From the NCBI GenBank assembly GCA_020027535.1, contig JAHRAK010000123.1, forward strand, positions 1 to 57,963: a stretch of 57,963 bases of DNA, read 5' to 3'. Under the pieces are notes generated by a model. The model worked only from the letters and a program-made list of their open reading frames with translations. It was not told the DNA's origin and ran no database searches. The position numbers were made by a program, and so were the translations under genes. Within the stretch, counting starts at the first letter, position 1. Each line of letters starts with the position of its first letter. Source of the stretch: Nitrospirales bacterium (GTDB taxonomy: Bacteria > Nitrospirota > Nitrospiria > Nitrospirales > UBA8639). Positions 51,531 through 57,963 of the stretch are shown piece after piece.

Positions 51531-52484
51531 ATGCGTGATTTTTTGGAATTTGAAAAGCCGCTGAAAGAACTCGAAGAACGGCTGGAAAAGCTGAATAAAT
51601 CGGGTTCCGAGAGAAAGGCCGTCCCGCGGCTGATTCGCATTCTCCAGGCCCGGTTAGCCAAGACGGAGCAGGAAATCTTCGGCAACCTGACCCCCTGGCA
51701 GCAAACGCAAATCGCCCGCCATCCCCAACGCCCGTCGATCCTGCACTATACGAATCGCCTGTGCGAAGATTTTCTCGAACTCCACGGCGACCGAACTTTC
51801 GGAGACGACAAAGCCATTGTCGGCGGATTTGCGACGTTCCGGGGCCGATCCATTTGCGTCATCGGCCATGCAAAAGGACAAAGCTTCAAGGAACGGGTGA
51901 AACGAAATTTTGGCATGCCCAATCCTGAGGGCTATCGAAAAGCCTTGCGACTGATGCAGTTAGCCGAAAAATTCAAACGCCCGATCGTCACGTTTATCGA
52001 TACGCCGGGCGCCTACCCCGGCATCGGAGCCGAGGAGCGGGGCCAAGCCAGGGCCATTGCCAGAAACCTGTTCGCGATGTCCCGGCTCAAGGTTCCGATC
52101 GTCGCCATCATTACGGGAGAAGGAGGAAGCGGCGGAGCCTTGGCTTTGGGGGTGGCCGACCGGATCGTGATGCTGGAACACTCGATTTACTTGGTCATTT
52201 CCCCGGAAGGGTGCGCGGCGATTCTCTGGGAAAATTCGACCAACACGCAAGCGGCCGCCGCGGCCTTGAAAATGACGGGTGCGGAACTGCTTAAATTAGG
52301 AATCGCCGACGAAATCGTTCCCGAACCGCTCGGTGGCGCGCATCGCGACGTGGACAGCGTCTGTCAAGCGATGGCCCAAACCCTCCACACCCAACTGAGC
52401 CAACTGCTCGCCACGTCCACGGAACAACTCCTGGCAAACCGGCACGAGAAATTCCGCCAAATGGCCGCGTTAAGTGACGTCTGA
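51531..52484 (+). CDS. accA: Acetyl-CoA carboxylase carboxyltransferase alpha subunit
   Basis: 317 residues. N-terminal helical region FEKPLKELEERLEKL, then HPQRPSILHYTNRLCEDFLELHGDRTFGDDKAIVGG (about 65-100), FVDTPGAYPG-type FIDTPGAYPGIGAEERGQA, GEGGSGGALALGVADRIVMLEHSIYLVISPEGCAAILW (about 200-237) and LGIADEIVPEPLGGAHRD. It forms the carboxyltransferase with AccD for fatty-acid synthesis. dnaE-accA is a common gene order. The last housekeeping gene before a change in composition. Confidence 0.95.
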   Translation: MRDFLEFEKPLKELEERLEKLNKSGSERKAVPRLIRILQARLAKTEQEIFGNLTPWQQTQIARHPQRPSILHYTNRLCEDFLELHGDRTFGDDKAIVGGFATFRGRSICVIGHAKGQSFKERVKRNFGMPNPEGYRKALRLMQLAEKFKRPIVTFIDTPGAYPGIGAEERGQARAIARNLFAMSRLKVPIVAIITGEGGSGGALALGVADRIVMLEHSIYLVISPEGCAAILWENSTNTQAAAAALKMTGAELLKLGIADEIVPEPLGGAHRDVDSVCQAMAQTLHTQLSQLLATSTEQLLANRHEKFRQMAALSDV

Positions 52485-52643
52485 TCAACGTCAGCACATT
52501 CCTGATGTAACCATAGACCTTCTAAGTTCGTTTGCAGACAATATGTGACTTGACCACATGCCTGCAGTTGCTGACCTTGGTTCCATAATTGAAGTGGGTA
52601 TTTTCCGGTCCGCTATAGGCTAGTTTTATATGCCACACGGCGT

Positions 52644-52671
52644 TTGCAGATATTGTGGTTGTTTCTATATT
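52644..52671 (+). promoter_or_regulatory. Possible promoter of the PD-(D/E)XK-like gene
   Basis: TTGCAG (52644-52649), a 16-base spacer, then TATATT (52666-52671), 35 bases before the GTG at 52707. Spacing is one base short of ideal. Confidence 0.5.
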
Positions 52672-52706
52672 CACTAGTTGAGCAGTGAGGAACAAAGAAA
52701 GGACCA

Positions 52707-54176
52707 GTGGCAAACATCTACTTCTCAGATTGGTTTGGTCTTCCGTCGGCTAGGGTCGAGGAATACGGAGCTTTTGACATTTCTCTTGTCAATGACCTTC
52801 CTTTATTCGTGGATTCGTTCCTTCTGTTCAATAGTGAGGATCCCGAATATCAAGCCCTACACAAGGAGATCATCCAATACATGCGCTTCCTAAAGGGAGT
52901 CTCCCTCGACGGCCCGATCCCGCAGCCGCTTGTAGACGCGTGGTTCACTTTTCCCGAAGTAAAGCAGAACTGGCTTGGTTTTAGCCATCAAGGCAACGAT
53001 GGGCATGGGCTCGGCAAAGATTTCGCGCGGGCACTTAACAAGAATCTGAAAGACATATTCAAAGATTTCGGAGAGGAAACCGTCACACGCAGCAGTCATC
53101 TAGAAAAGTTATGTCTCATACGAGAAGGGGTCGGCAGAGACAATATCAGTGATTTTGCGACAAATCTAATCAAAAAGTTCCTCCTCGACTACACGCAAGA
53201 GTTCGCACAGACGCATCTTGCAAAACATCAAAGACGCCGTGTTCCCGTTAGAAAGGTCAAATTCAACTATGGCACGAGAAGTTGGGTGACGGAAACATTT
53301 GACCTACCCTTTGTAGATGGCGATTTTGTTCTTCTTACACCAAAGAACATGTTGACGAAGGACGAAGCATGGATAAATCGTCTTGATCTGTTGGATAAGC
53401 TACCTGATATCGCAGACGCTCTACCAGATGCCGTTCTGCGCGCTCAGGTAAACGACTATCTTTTCAAAGTCATGCCAGATGACCCCAAAACAACAAAAAA
53501 AGAAAAACGAGATGCAGCTAGTCGCGTAGCAGGGAAATTCCCTGAAGTTCTCGATTACTACATACGTGAAAGGGAGGATTCCGGAGACCGAGCAACGTCG
53601 ATTGCGGAAGCGCGAGTCCATGAAGTCGAAACCAGATTCGTTTTCCAGGTTCGACACCTCGTCGCTCAATTTTTGGACCCATGTGGATTCTACAGAACGC
53701 GAGGCAATACCTACGACGAGGCACAGGAACGTCTTAACTTTTTGAAGGACATAATCGAGAATAAGGGCGGCCATAAGATCTTTTATATGGATGGGCAACC
53801 AATTGAGCGAGAGAGTGATTTACACATTCTCTACCGACTAACGTGGCATGCAACACCTTCAGATGTCAGTCGCGAAGTGAATGACGGCAGGGGACCAGCT
53901 GATTTCAAGGTGTCGCGTGGAGCTGCTGACAAGACAATCGTGGAATTCAAGCTAGCCAAGAACCCCCAACTTGAGAGGAACTTGGCGAAACAAGTCGAAA
54001 TTTACGAGAAGGCGAGCGACGCAACCCACCCATCTCTCAAGGCAATTATTTACTTCAGCCACAGCGAGTACGAGCGCGTGCTGCAAATTCTGAAGAGACT
54101 GAAACTGGAAGGCAACCGAAACATCTTCCTAATTGATGCGTCGAATGACAATAAGCCATCGGGGTCGAAAGCATGA
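52707..54176 (+). CDS. Large hypothetical protein with C-terminal PD-(D/E)XK-like nuclease motif
   Basis: 489 residues from GTG with AAAGGA upstream. The C-terminal third holds NDGRGPADFKVSRG, then TIVEFKLAKNPQL: a spacing of Asp (about 395) and ExK (about 412-414) as in PD-(D/E)XK nucleases, with a later QVEIYEKA helix. The N-terminal two-thirds (about 1-330) is unfamiliar, with FDLPFVDGDFVLLTPKNMLTKDEAW. It may cut nucleic acid, perhaps as a defence gene; that is inference. Its composition is A+T-richer than accA and the hydrolase gene on the other side, and it stands alone. No methylase or partner is next to it. Confidence 0.6.
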   Translation: MANIYFSDWFGLPSARVEEYGAFDISLVNDLPLFVDSFLLFNSEDPEYQALHKEIIQYMRFLKGVSLDGPIPQPLVDAWFTFPEVKQNWLGFSHQGNDGHGLGKDFARALNKNLKDIFKDFGEETVTRSSHLEKLCLIREGVGRDNISDFATNLIKKFLLDYTQEFAQTHLAKHQRRRVPVRKVKFNYGTRSWVTETFDLPFVDGDFVLLTPKNMLTKDEAWINRLDLLDKLPDIADALPDAVLRAQVNDYLFKVMPDDPKTTKKEKRDAASRVAGKFPEVLDYYIREREDSGDRATSIAEARVHEVETRFVFQVRHLVAQFLDPCGFYRTRGNTYDEAQERLNFLKDIIENKGGHKIFYMDGQPIERESDLHILYRLTWHATPSDVSREVNDGRGPADFKVSRGAADKTIVEFKLAKNPQLERNLAKQVEIYEKASDATHPSLKAIIYFSHSEYERVLQILKRLKLEGNRNIFLIDASNDNKPSGSKA

Positions 54177-54222
54177 ATTCCAGCCTTCAGCCATCTCTAC
54201 CTTACTCCTGTATGGTGAACCA

Positions 54223-54255
54223 GGTAGGTCGGATGAGCGTAGCGTAATCCGGCAT
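54223..54255. repeat. GTAGG-TCGGATTAGCG-type palindrome (copy 2)
   Basis: GTAGGTCGGATGAGCGTAGC, then GTAATCCGGC. Imperfect compared with 4022-4051. It follows the nuclease-like gene. Confidence 0.65.
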
Positions 54256-54297
54256 CCTTTCTATTCGTGACCAATCTTCTCGTCAACAGATAGGGCC

Positions 54298-54337
54298 TCC
54301 TCTCCCTTGATGGGAGAGGATTGAGGTGAGGGTGAAA
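54298..54337. repeat. CTCTCCC-GGGAGAGG repeat (third copy)
   Basis: CCTCCTCTCCCTTGATGGGAG, then AGGATTGAGGTGAGGGTGA. Relative of 8646-8698 and 25497-25539. Confidence 0.6.
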
Positions 54338-54407
54338 AATAGCAGGTCGGTCGAGATTTCCAAACCCTCAATGGAATTTCCGATAACGGCAAGGTTCGGT
54401 GCGCCGG

Positions 54408-55226
54408 TCATTGGTCGAGTACCGTGGCGAGGGCGGCATCGAACGCTTGAGGCTGGTCGATCATGATGAAGTGGCGGCTGTTTTCCACGACGAGGATTCT
54501 GACGTTTGGCGCCTCGGCGTACTGCTCCCTGAAGAGCGATTCTCGTTGAGCCTTGGTTATGCTCATGGCGGGATACCAGGCAGCCAACACCGTGACCGGC
54601 TGGATGACGTCCTTGAGCTCCTGGCGAAAATCCGTGGACAGCGATTCCTTAAAGGCTGTCTTCGAGGTCGCCAGATCGGAGGCGTCAGCCCATGCCTTGA
54701 GCGTGGCGAGAAACGACGGCGATGAGGTCAAGGTCGACAGCAACCTGACCCGCCGGTTACCGTCGAGCATCCATTGTACTACCGCTGCCGCCTGCTGGGC
54801 CGCCTGCCAGGGCGTCGCACCGGGCATGAACGTTTCGGCGAGGTACGGCAGGCTGTCCACCACGAACACGCTTCCTACGCGTTCCGGCTCGGCCCGAGCC
54901 AGCATCAGGGCGATCAAGCCGCCGAGCGAGTGACCGACGACTGTCGCCCCCTGCGCCCCTTCCGCAGCCAGGAGACGGGACAAAGCGGGAACCAGGCGCT
55001 CGCAAAAACCGTGTTCGAGTCCGGCGGCTTCGACCCCGGCGAAGCCCGCCGGCGTGACCGCGATAAGCCGTTTGCCGGCTGCCAGAGACTCCATCCAAGG
55101 GCGCCAGAGGTTACCGTGGGTGTTCAGTCCGGAAAGGAACAGGACCACCGGGCCCGCTTCGCCAAGGCGATCGACCTGCATTGGCTCCGCAGACGTAACG
55201 TGAGAGGTGTGGACCATGACGAGCAA
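54408..55226 (-). CDS. Alpha/beta hydrolase, probably exported
   Basis: 272 residues. Fold features: VVLFLSGLNTHGNLWRPWME (oxyanion region), VVGHSLGGLIALMLARAEP with the nucleophile Ser (about 98), and a late His in ENSRHFIMIDQP. A catalytic Asp is likely in the region after residue 220. In-frame codons before the start continue as a signal-like LNALLLVMVHTSHVTSA, with CTG codons but no ATG, so the real start may be upstream and unusual, or the original start was lost when the repeat at 55273-55302 arrived. It is an esterase, peroxidase-like or other hydrolase; the substrate is unknown. Confidence 0.75.
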   Translation of the reverse strand: MLVMVHTSHVTSAEPMQVDRLGEAGPVVLFLSGLNTHGNLWRPWMESLAAGKRLIAVTPAGFAGVEAAGLEHGFCERLVPALSRLLAAEGAQGATVVGHSLGGLIALMLARAEPERVGSVFVVDSLPYLAETFMPGATPWQAAQQAAAVVQWMLDGNRRVRLLSTLTSSPSFLATLKAWADASDLATSKTAFKESLSTDFRQELKDVIQPVTVLAAWYPAMSITKAQRESLFREQYAEAPNVRILVVENSRHFIMIDQPQAFDAALATVLDQ

Positions 55227-55272
55227 AAGAGCATTCAGGGCAGGCTTAACCCAACACTATTCTCACGGAATT

Positions 55273-55302
55273 GTTGGATTACGCTACGCTAATCCAACCT
55301 AC
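55273..55302. repeat. GTAGG-TTGGATTAGCG palindrome (copy 3)
   Basis: GTTGGATTACGC, then TACGCTAATCCAAC and CTAC. It is close to 4022-4051, with C to T changes on both arms that keep the pairing. Confidence 0.75.
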
Positions 55303-55311
55303 AAGCTTTCT

Positions 55312-55352
55312 CACCCTCACCTTTGTCCTCTCCCGTCAAGGGAGAGGAGAGA
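55312..55352. repeat. Inverted CTCACCTTTGTCCTCTCCC-type repeat
   Basis: CTCACCCTCACCTTTGTCC, then CTCTCCCGTCAAGGGAGAGG. A reversed member of the GGGAGAGG family, placed after the ThiS/MoaD-like gene. Confidence 0.55.
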
Positions 55353-55368
55353 ATGAGTCGAAATCCCG

Positions 55369-55647
55369 TTACGGGTTATGCCACAGGGCCCCTTCGTGTT
55401 CCGGATTAAACTGGTGCGTGAATTTCACCACGTCGCCATCTTTGATTTTCGATTCCACGGTACTGACTTTTTGATTCACCGTGACCATCAGTTCGCTTTT
55501 TTGCAGGAATTCCATTAACCCGCCCAGGGTTTCCGGATTTCCTTCCAATAATTCCCGCACGCTGACCGGCGCGGAAATCTCACATTGAATCTCCGGCTCG
55601 TCCACGCAAGGGAGCAGGACCTGCCCAAACACTCGTATCGTGACCAT
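55369..55647 (-). CDS. ThiS/MoaD-like ubiquitin-fold protein without terminal Gly-Gly
   Basis: 92 residues from the ATG at 55647, which has GAAGGAGG nine bases upstream; the ATG three codons earlier is too close to it. VTIRVFGQVLLP starts the first strand, VSVRELLEG a helix, and LMVTVNQKVSTVESKIKDGDVVKFTHQF the ending, as in ThiS/MoaD sulfur carriers. The true carriers end in GG; this ends WHNP, and 14 residues follow the last fold strand. It may be a non-carrier member, or it may need processing. A ThiF- or MoeB-like partner is not in the window. Confidence 0.65.
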   Translation of the reverse strand: MVTIRVFGQVLLPCVDEPEIQCEISAPVSVRELLEGNPETLGGLMEFLQKSELMVTVNQKVSTVESKIKDGDVVKFTHQFNPEHEGALWHNP

Positions 55648-55680
55648 GGTAAACATCCTCCTTCGATAAGACGGGCGGCC

Positions 55681-55756
55681 CTCTCACCCCGGCCCTCTCC
55701 CTCACCTCGCCCCTCCTTACCCTTCGACTTCGCTCAGGGCAGGCAAAGGAGGGGAA
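55681..55756. repeat. Composite repeat: palindrome with nested 24-bp insertion
   Basis: Left part CTCACCCCGGCCCTCTCCC is from the GGGAGAGGG family. Then GCCCCTCCTTAC (55709-55720) and AAAGGAGGGGAACA (55745 on) are the two halves of the palindrome seen intact at 40.57-40.60 kb. The 24-mer at 55721-55744 separates them. Confidence 0.8.
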
Positions 55757-55762
55757 CAGAGG

Positions 55763-57963
55763 CTACGGAAGGCTCGGCGGCAGTCCGGGGGATTCGTCCA
55801 GGACCTGAGCAATATGCTTGACGGCGGTGCCGTCGGGCAAGCCGTTCTTCAATTGAATCATGCAAGCTGGGCAACTCGTCGCCACAATATCCGCGCCACT
55901 TTGTTCGATCGCCCGTCGCTTTCGTTCGAAAATTTGTTGTGCGGTGTCATACTCCTTCATGATGTAGGTTCCCGCTCCGCCCGCACAGCGGTCGGCGTCC
56001 TGCATTTCGACGTAGTCGAGACCCGGGGTCGTAGCCAACAAATGCCGGGGCTGGGAAGCCACCCCCGCCGCGCGCAGATGACAGGACGAATGATACGTGA
56101 CCTTGCGCGTCTCCTTCGCCTGAGCCGGTTTCGAGCGCTGAGGGTCCAACTCCATGACGTATTCCGCGATATGCTTCACGTTTCGGGAAACCCGCCGGGC
56201 TCGTCCCTCCTCGGGTTCACCCTGGAAAAGCTTGGCGTAATCCTTGAGCGCCAGCGTACAGGAGGCACAGCCCGTGACGATCACGTCATACCCGGCAAGA
56301 TTGTCGACGTTGTAACGAGCTCCTTCCTTGGCCAAGGCACGATGCCCATACGTTTCAATGGGCGTCCCGGAGCATCGTTGCGGCGGGAGGTCCGGGGTCA
56401 CGCCGTATCGCTTCAGGACGTTGATCACGGCGTCACCCACTCCGTCATCAAAGTAATTGGCGGCGCACCCGTGAAAATACGCGACCTTCGGTGGGGAGCC
56501 GGCTTCCCTCGTTCCGTGACCGTCTTCGTCTCCCGGAACGAGAGCGGGAGGAGACGACACACAAAGCGCGTGATGCCGTTCACGCAACAGCGACGTCGCC
56601 AGGCGCGGCAGTTTCATGTTCCAGGGAAGCCGTGCACGCTCGGAGAGTCGCGCCAGGAACGGGCGCAACACCACTTCACCGATTTTCCGAATAAGAGGCC
56701 GATCCCAGAGCGCTTGCGTTTTCGCGGCCAGCTTGATCAACCTGCCAAAACGCTCCTGTTGCGTGTGCAGGGCAAAGATTTTCCCGGCGAGCGCGTTCGG
56801 ATGGTCCGCCCGTCGTTGCAGGATCAGCTCGGACACGTCCACGTCCGCCGGGCAGATGGTCCGGCACGATTTGCAATTCAAGCATGCTTCCACGACGCGC
56901 TTGGACTCCAGATAGCTGTAGTCCGGGGCGGTCACGATTTCATACCATCCCCGGGAACTCATGTCCTCGGATTGAAACACGTCGTACACCGGGCAGACCG
57001 AATTACATTTCGCACACGTGGCACACGATTTCCCCAACCGCTCAAAGTCGATGTGCTCGGTAAACGCGGTCTCACTGATTTTCACGCCGGGATTCAAAAT
57101 CCCGGCCGGGTCCATCGCGTGCTTGACCTGCACGAAGAGACCATACAATTCTTCTCCGAACATCCGCCTGACCATTTCGGCACGGACACGGCCATCCCCA
57201 TGTTCCCCGCAAATGGAACCTTGGAACCGATTGAGAATCGTGTCATGCACCTCATAATATGTTTCCACCATGCGCTGAAAATCCCCCTCGTCATTCACGT
57301 CCAACAACGGCACGACGTGGGCATTGCCGTTCCCGATATGTCCGAAAATCGCCACCCGGACCTTCGCGGGACCGAAGACCCCGTCCAGATAGCGAATCAA
57401 CTCGCCCATGTGTTCCGCGGCCACGACCACGTCATCGACGTAGTTGATGGGCTTCTTCCTGGCGTCGTACCGGTATAACGTGGGATAGAGAGCTTTTCGA
57501 GCTTTCCAAAGATTCCGTTGGTGCTCCAAGTCGGTCGCGACGACGGGATCACCGGTCAGACGATAGTGCCGGCAGGCCGCCTGCAGTTGCGCAATCCCGC
57601 CGTGGTCTCCCGCTTGATCGAATTCAATGAGCAGGGTTGCCGCGGCGTCGCCGGGAATCCGGTACTGCGACCGGCCGATGAGGTCCAACGTGTTGGCATC
57701 CATCACTTCCAGGGCCAACGGATCAAGCCGCAATAAGTGATGCACCGCCTCGCCCATTTCTTCGAGATGCCGGAAATGAAGCATGCCGGTCACGGTCGAG
57801 CGCGGGCGATCGACGAGCCGGATCGTCGCCTCGCTGAACACGCCTAACGTACCCTCACTCCCTACAAACAATTTGGGAAGGTCAAAGATCCCTTGCGTGA
57901 GGCCTTCCGCCACGTCAAAGAGGTTATACCCCGCGCTGTTTTTACTGACGTGTGGGCGCTTGG
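55763..57963 (-). CDS. GlcD/D-lactate dehydrogenase-type FAD oxidase fused to Fe-S/CCG domains, N-terminus beyond the window
   Basis: At least 732 residues; the frame is open to the window edge (KNSAGYNLFDVAEGL before the first start-like codon), so the FAD-binding PP-loop is missing. FAD-oxidase C-terminal half: LPKLFVGSEGTLGVFSEATIRL, GNGNAHVVPLLDV, CGEHGDGRVRAEMV. Then two [4Fe-4S] ferredoxin sites, CATCAKCNSVCPVYD and CLNCKSCRTICPADVD. Then two CCG-type regions, altered to RCSGTPIETYG and RCAGGAGTYI. It is a 2-hydroxyacid dehydrogenase of the glycolate or D-lactate type on one chain, passing electrons to the membrane. Members with all parts fused exist. Upstream context is not visible. 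Confidence 0.85.
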   Translation of the reverse strand, partial: KRPHVSKNSAGYNLFDVAEGLTQGIFDLPKLFVGSEGTLGVFSEATIRLVDRPRSTVTGMLHFRHLEEMGEAVHHLLRLDPLALEVMDANTLDLIGRSQYRIPGDAAATLLIEFDQAGDHGGIAQLQAACRHYRLTGDPVVATDLEHQRNLWKARKALYPTLYRYDARKKPINYVDDVVVAAEHMGELIRYLDGVFGPAKVRVAIFGHIGNGNAHVVPLLDVNDEGDFQRMVETYYEVHDTILNRFQGSICGEHGDGRVRAEMVRRMFGEELYGLFVQVKHAMDPAGILNPGVKISETAFTEHIDFERLGKSCATCAKCNSVCPVYDVFQSEDMSSRGWYEIVTAPDYSYLESKRVVEACLNCKSCRTICPADVDVSELILQRRADHPNALAGKIFALHTQQERFGRLIKLAAKTQALWDRPLIRKIGEVVLRPFLARLSERARLPWNMKLPRLATSLLRERHHALCVSSPPALVPGDEDGHGTREAGSPPKVAYFHGCAANYFDDGVGDAVINVLKRYGVTPDLPPQRCSGTPIETYGHRALAKEGARYNVDNLAGYDVIVTGCASCTLALKDYAKLFQGEPEEGRARRVSRNVKHIAEYVMELDPQRSKPAQAKETRKVTYHSSCHLRAAGVASQPRHLLATTPGLDYVEMQDADRCAGGAGTYIMKEYDTAQQIFERKRRAIEQSGADIVATSCPACMIQLKNGLPDGTAVKHIAQVLDESPGLPPSLP

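Noticed and set aside
52522-52713. Possible 63-residue minus-strand gene upstream of the nuclease-like gene
   Set aside because: It has no ribosome site, covers the likely promoter of the plus-strand gene, and its sequence has no recognisable pattern.

Overview
This window looks like the chromosome of a Gram-negative bacterium. It has two TonB/Tol-type energy-transduction clusters, lipoproteins with lipoboxes, periplasmic c-type cytochromes and a lytic transglycosylase. The gene mix (related mono-haem cytochromes, a Tol cluster next to mutL/miaA, an SUMF1-like protein, a GlcD/Fe-S fusion) reminds me of Nitrospirota such as Nitrospira. That is recollection of gene content, not a sequence match, so the phylum call is tentative. 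Both ends cut genes: a TPR protein on the left and an FAD/iron-sulfur oxidoreductase on the right.

Layout. 0-3.7 kb (+): TPR, TonB, ExbB and ExbD genes, an Slp-type lipoprotein and a small TPR protein. 3.8-3.9 kb: tRNA-Lys and tRNA-Arg, followed by palindromic repeats. 4.3-7.2 kb (-): an HELLH-motif protein and a UvrD-type helicase. 7.4-9.8 kb: hypothetical genes and a HEAT-repeat protein. 9.9-11.0 kb (-): two sister cytochromes. 11.2-23.0 kb (-): tolQ, tolR, a TolA/TonB-like gene, tolB, a coiled-coil lipoprotein, mutL, miaA, an MTA phosphorylase, a PfkB kinase and a RodZ-like gene. 23.1-23.4 kb: tRNA-Asp and tRNA-Val. 23.6-28.5 kb: a YfgM-like protein, an MltD-like transglycosylase, an SUMF1-like protein, an unknown protein and pyrE.

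28.5-33.9 kb is an accessory envelope-glycan island of mixed composition. It holds a G+C-rich glycosyltransferase, a gene remnant, a second glycosyltransferase, and a tight three-gene cassette: a membrane sulfatase/phosphotransferase, a 66-residue membrane protein and a two-domain methyltransferase. The cassette is the best candidate here for an undescribed system. 34.0-44.3 kb (-) returns to housekeeping: hflX-nth-yicC-gmk-rpoZ-coaBC as one run, then tsaD and clpC. 44.6-52.5 kb is mostly (+): nadK, an ArsC-family protein, a third sister cytochrome, dnaE and accA, with a zinc-ribbon-like gene and a J-domain gene on (-). 52.7-54.2 kb is a lone PD-(D/E)XK-like nuclease gene. An alpha/beta hydrolase, a ThiS/MoaD-like protein and the truncated GlcD/Fe-S protein follow on (-).

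Short palindromic repeats fill many gaps. One 24-bp element sits inside the loop of another repeat at 55.7 kb, and again in frame inside hflX. I saw no CRISPR array, rRNA operon, complete insertion sequence or prophage.
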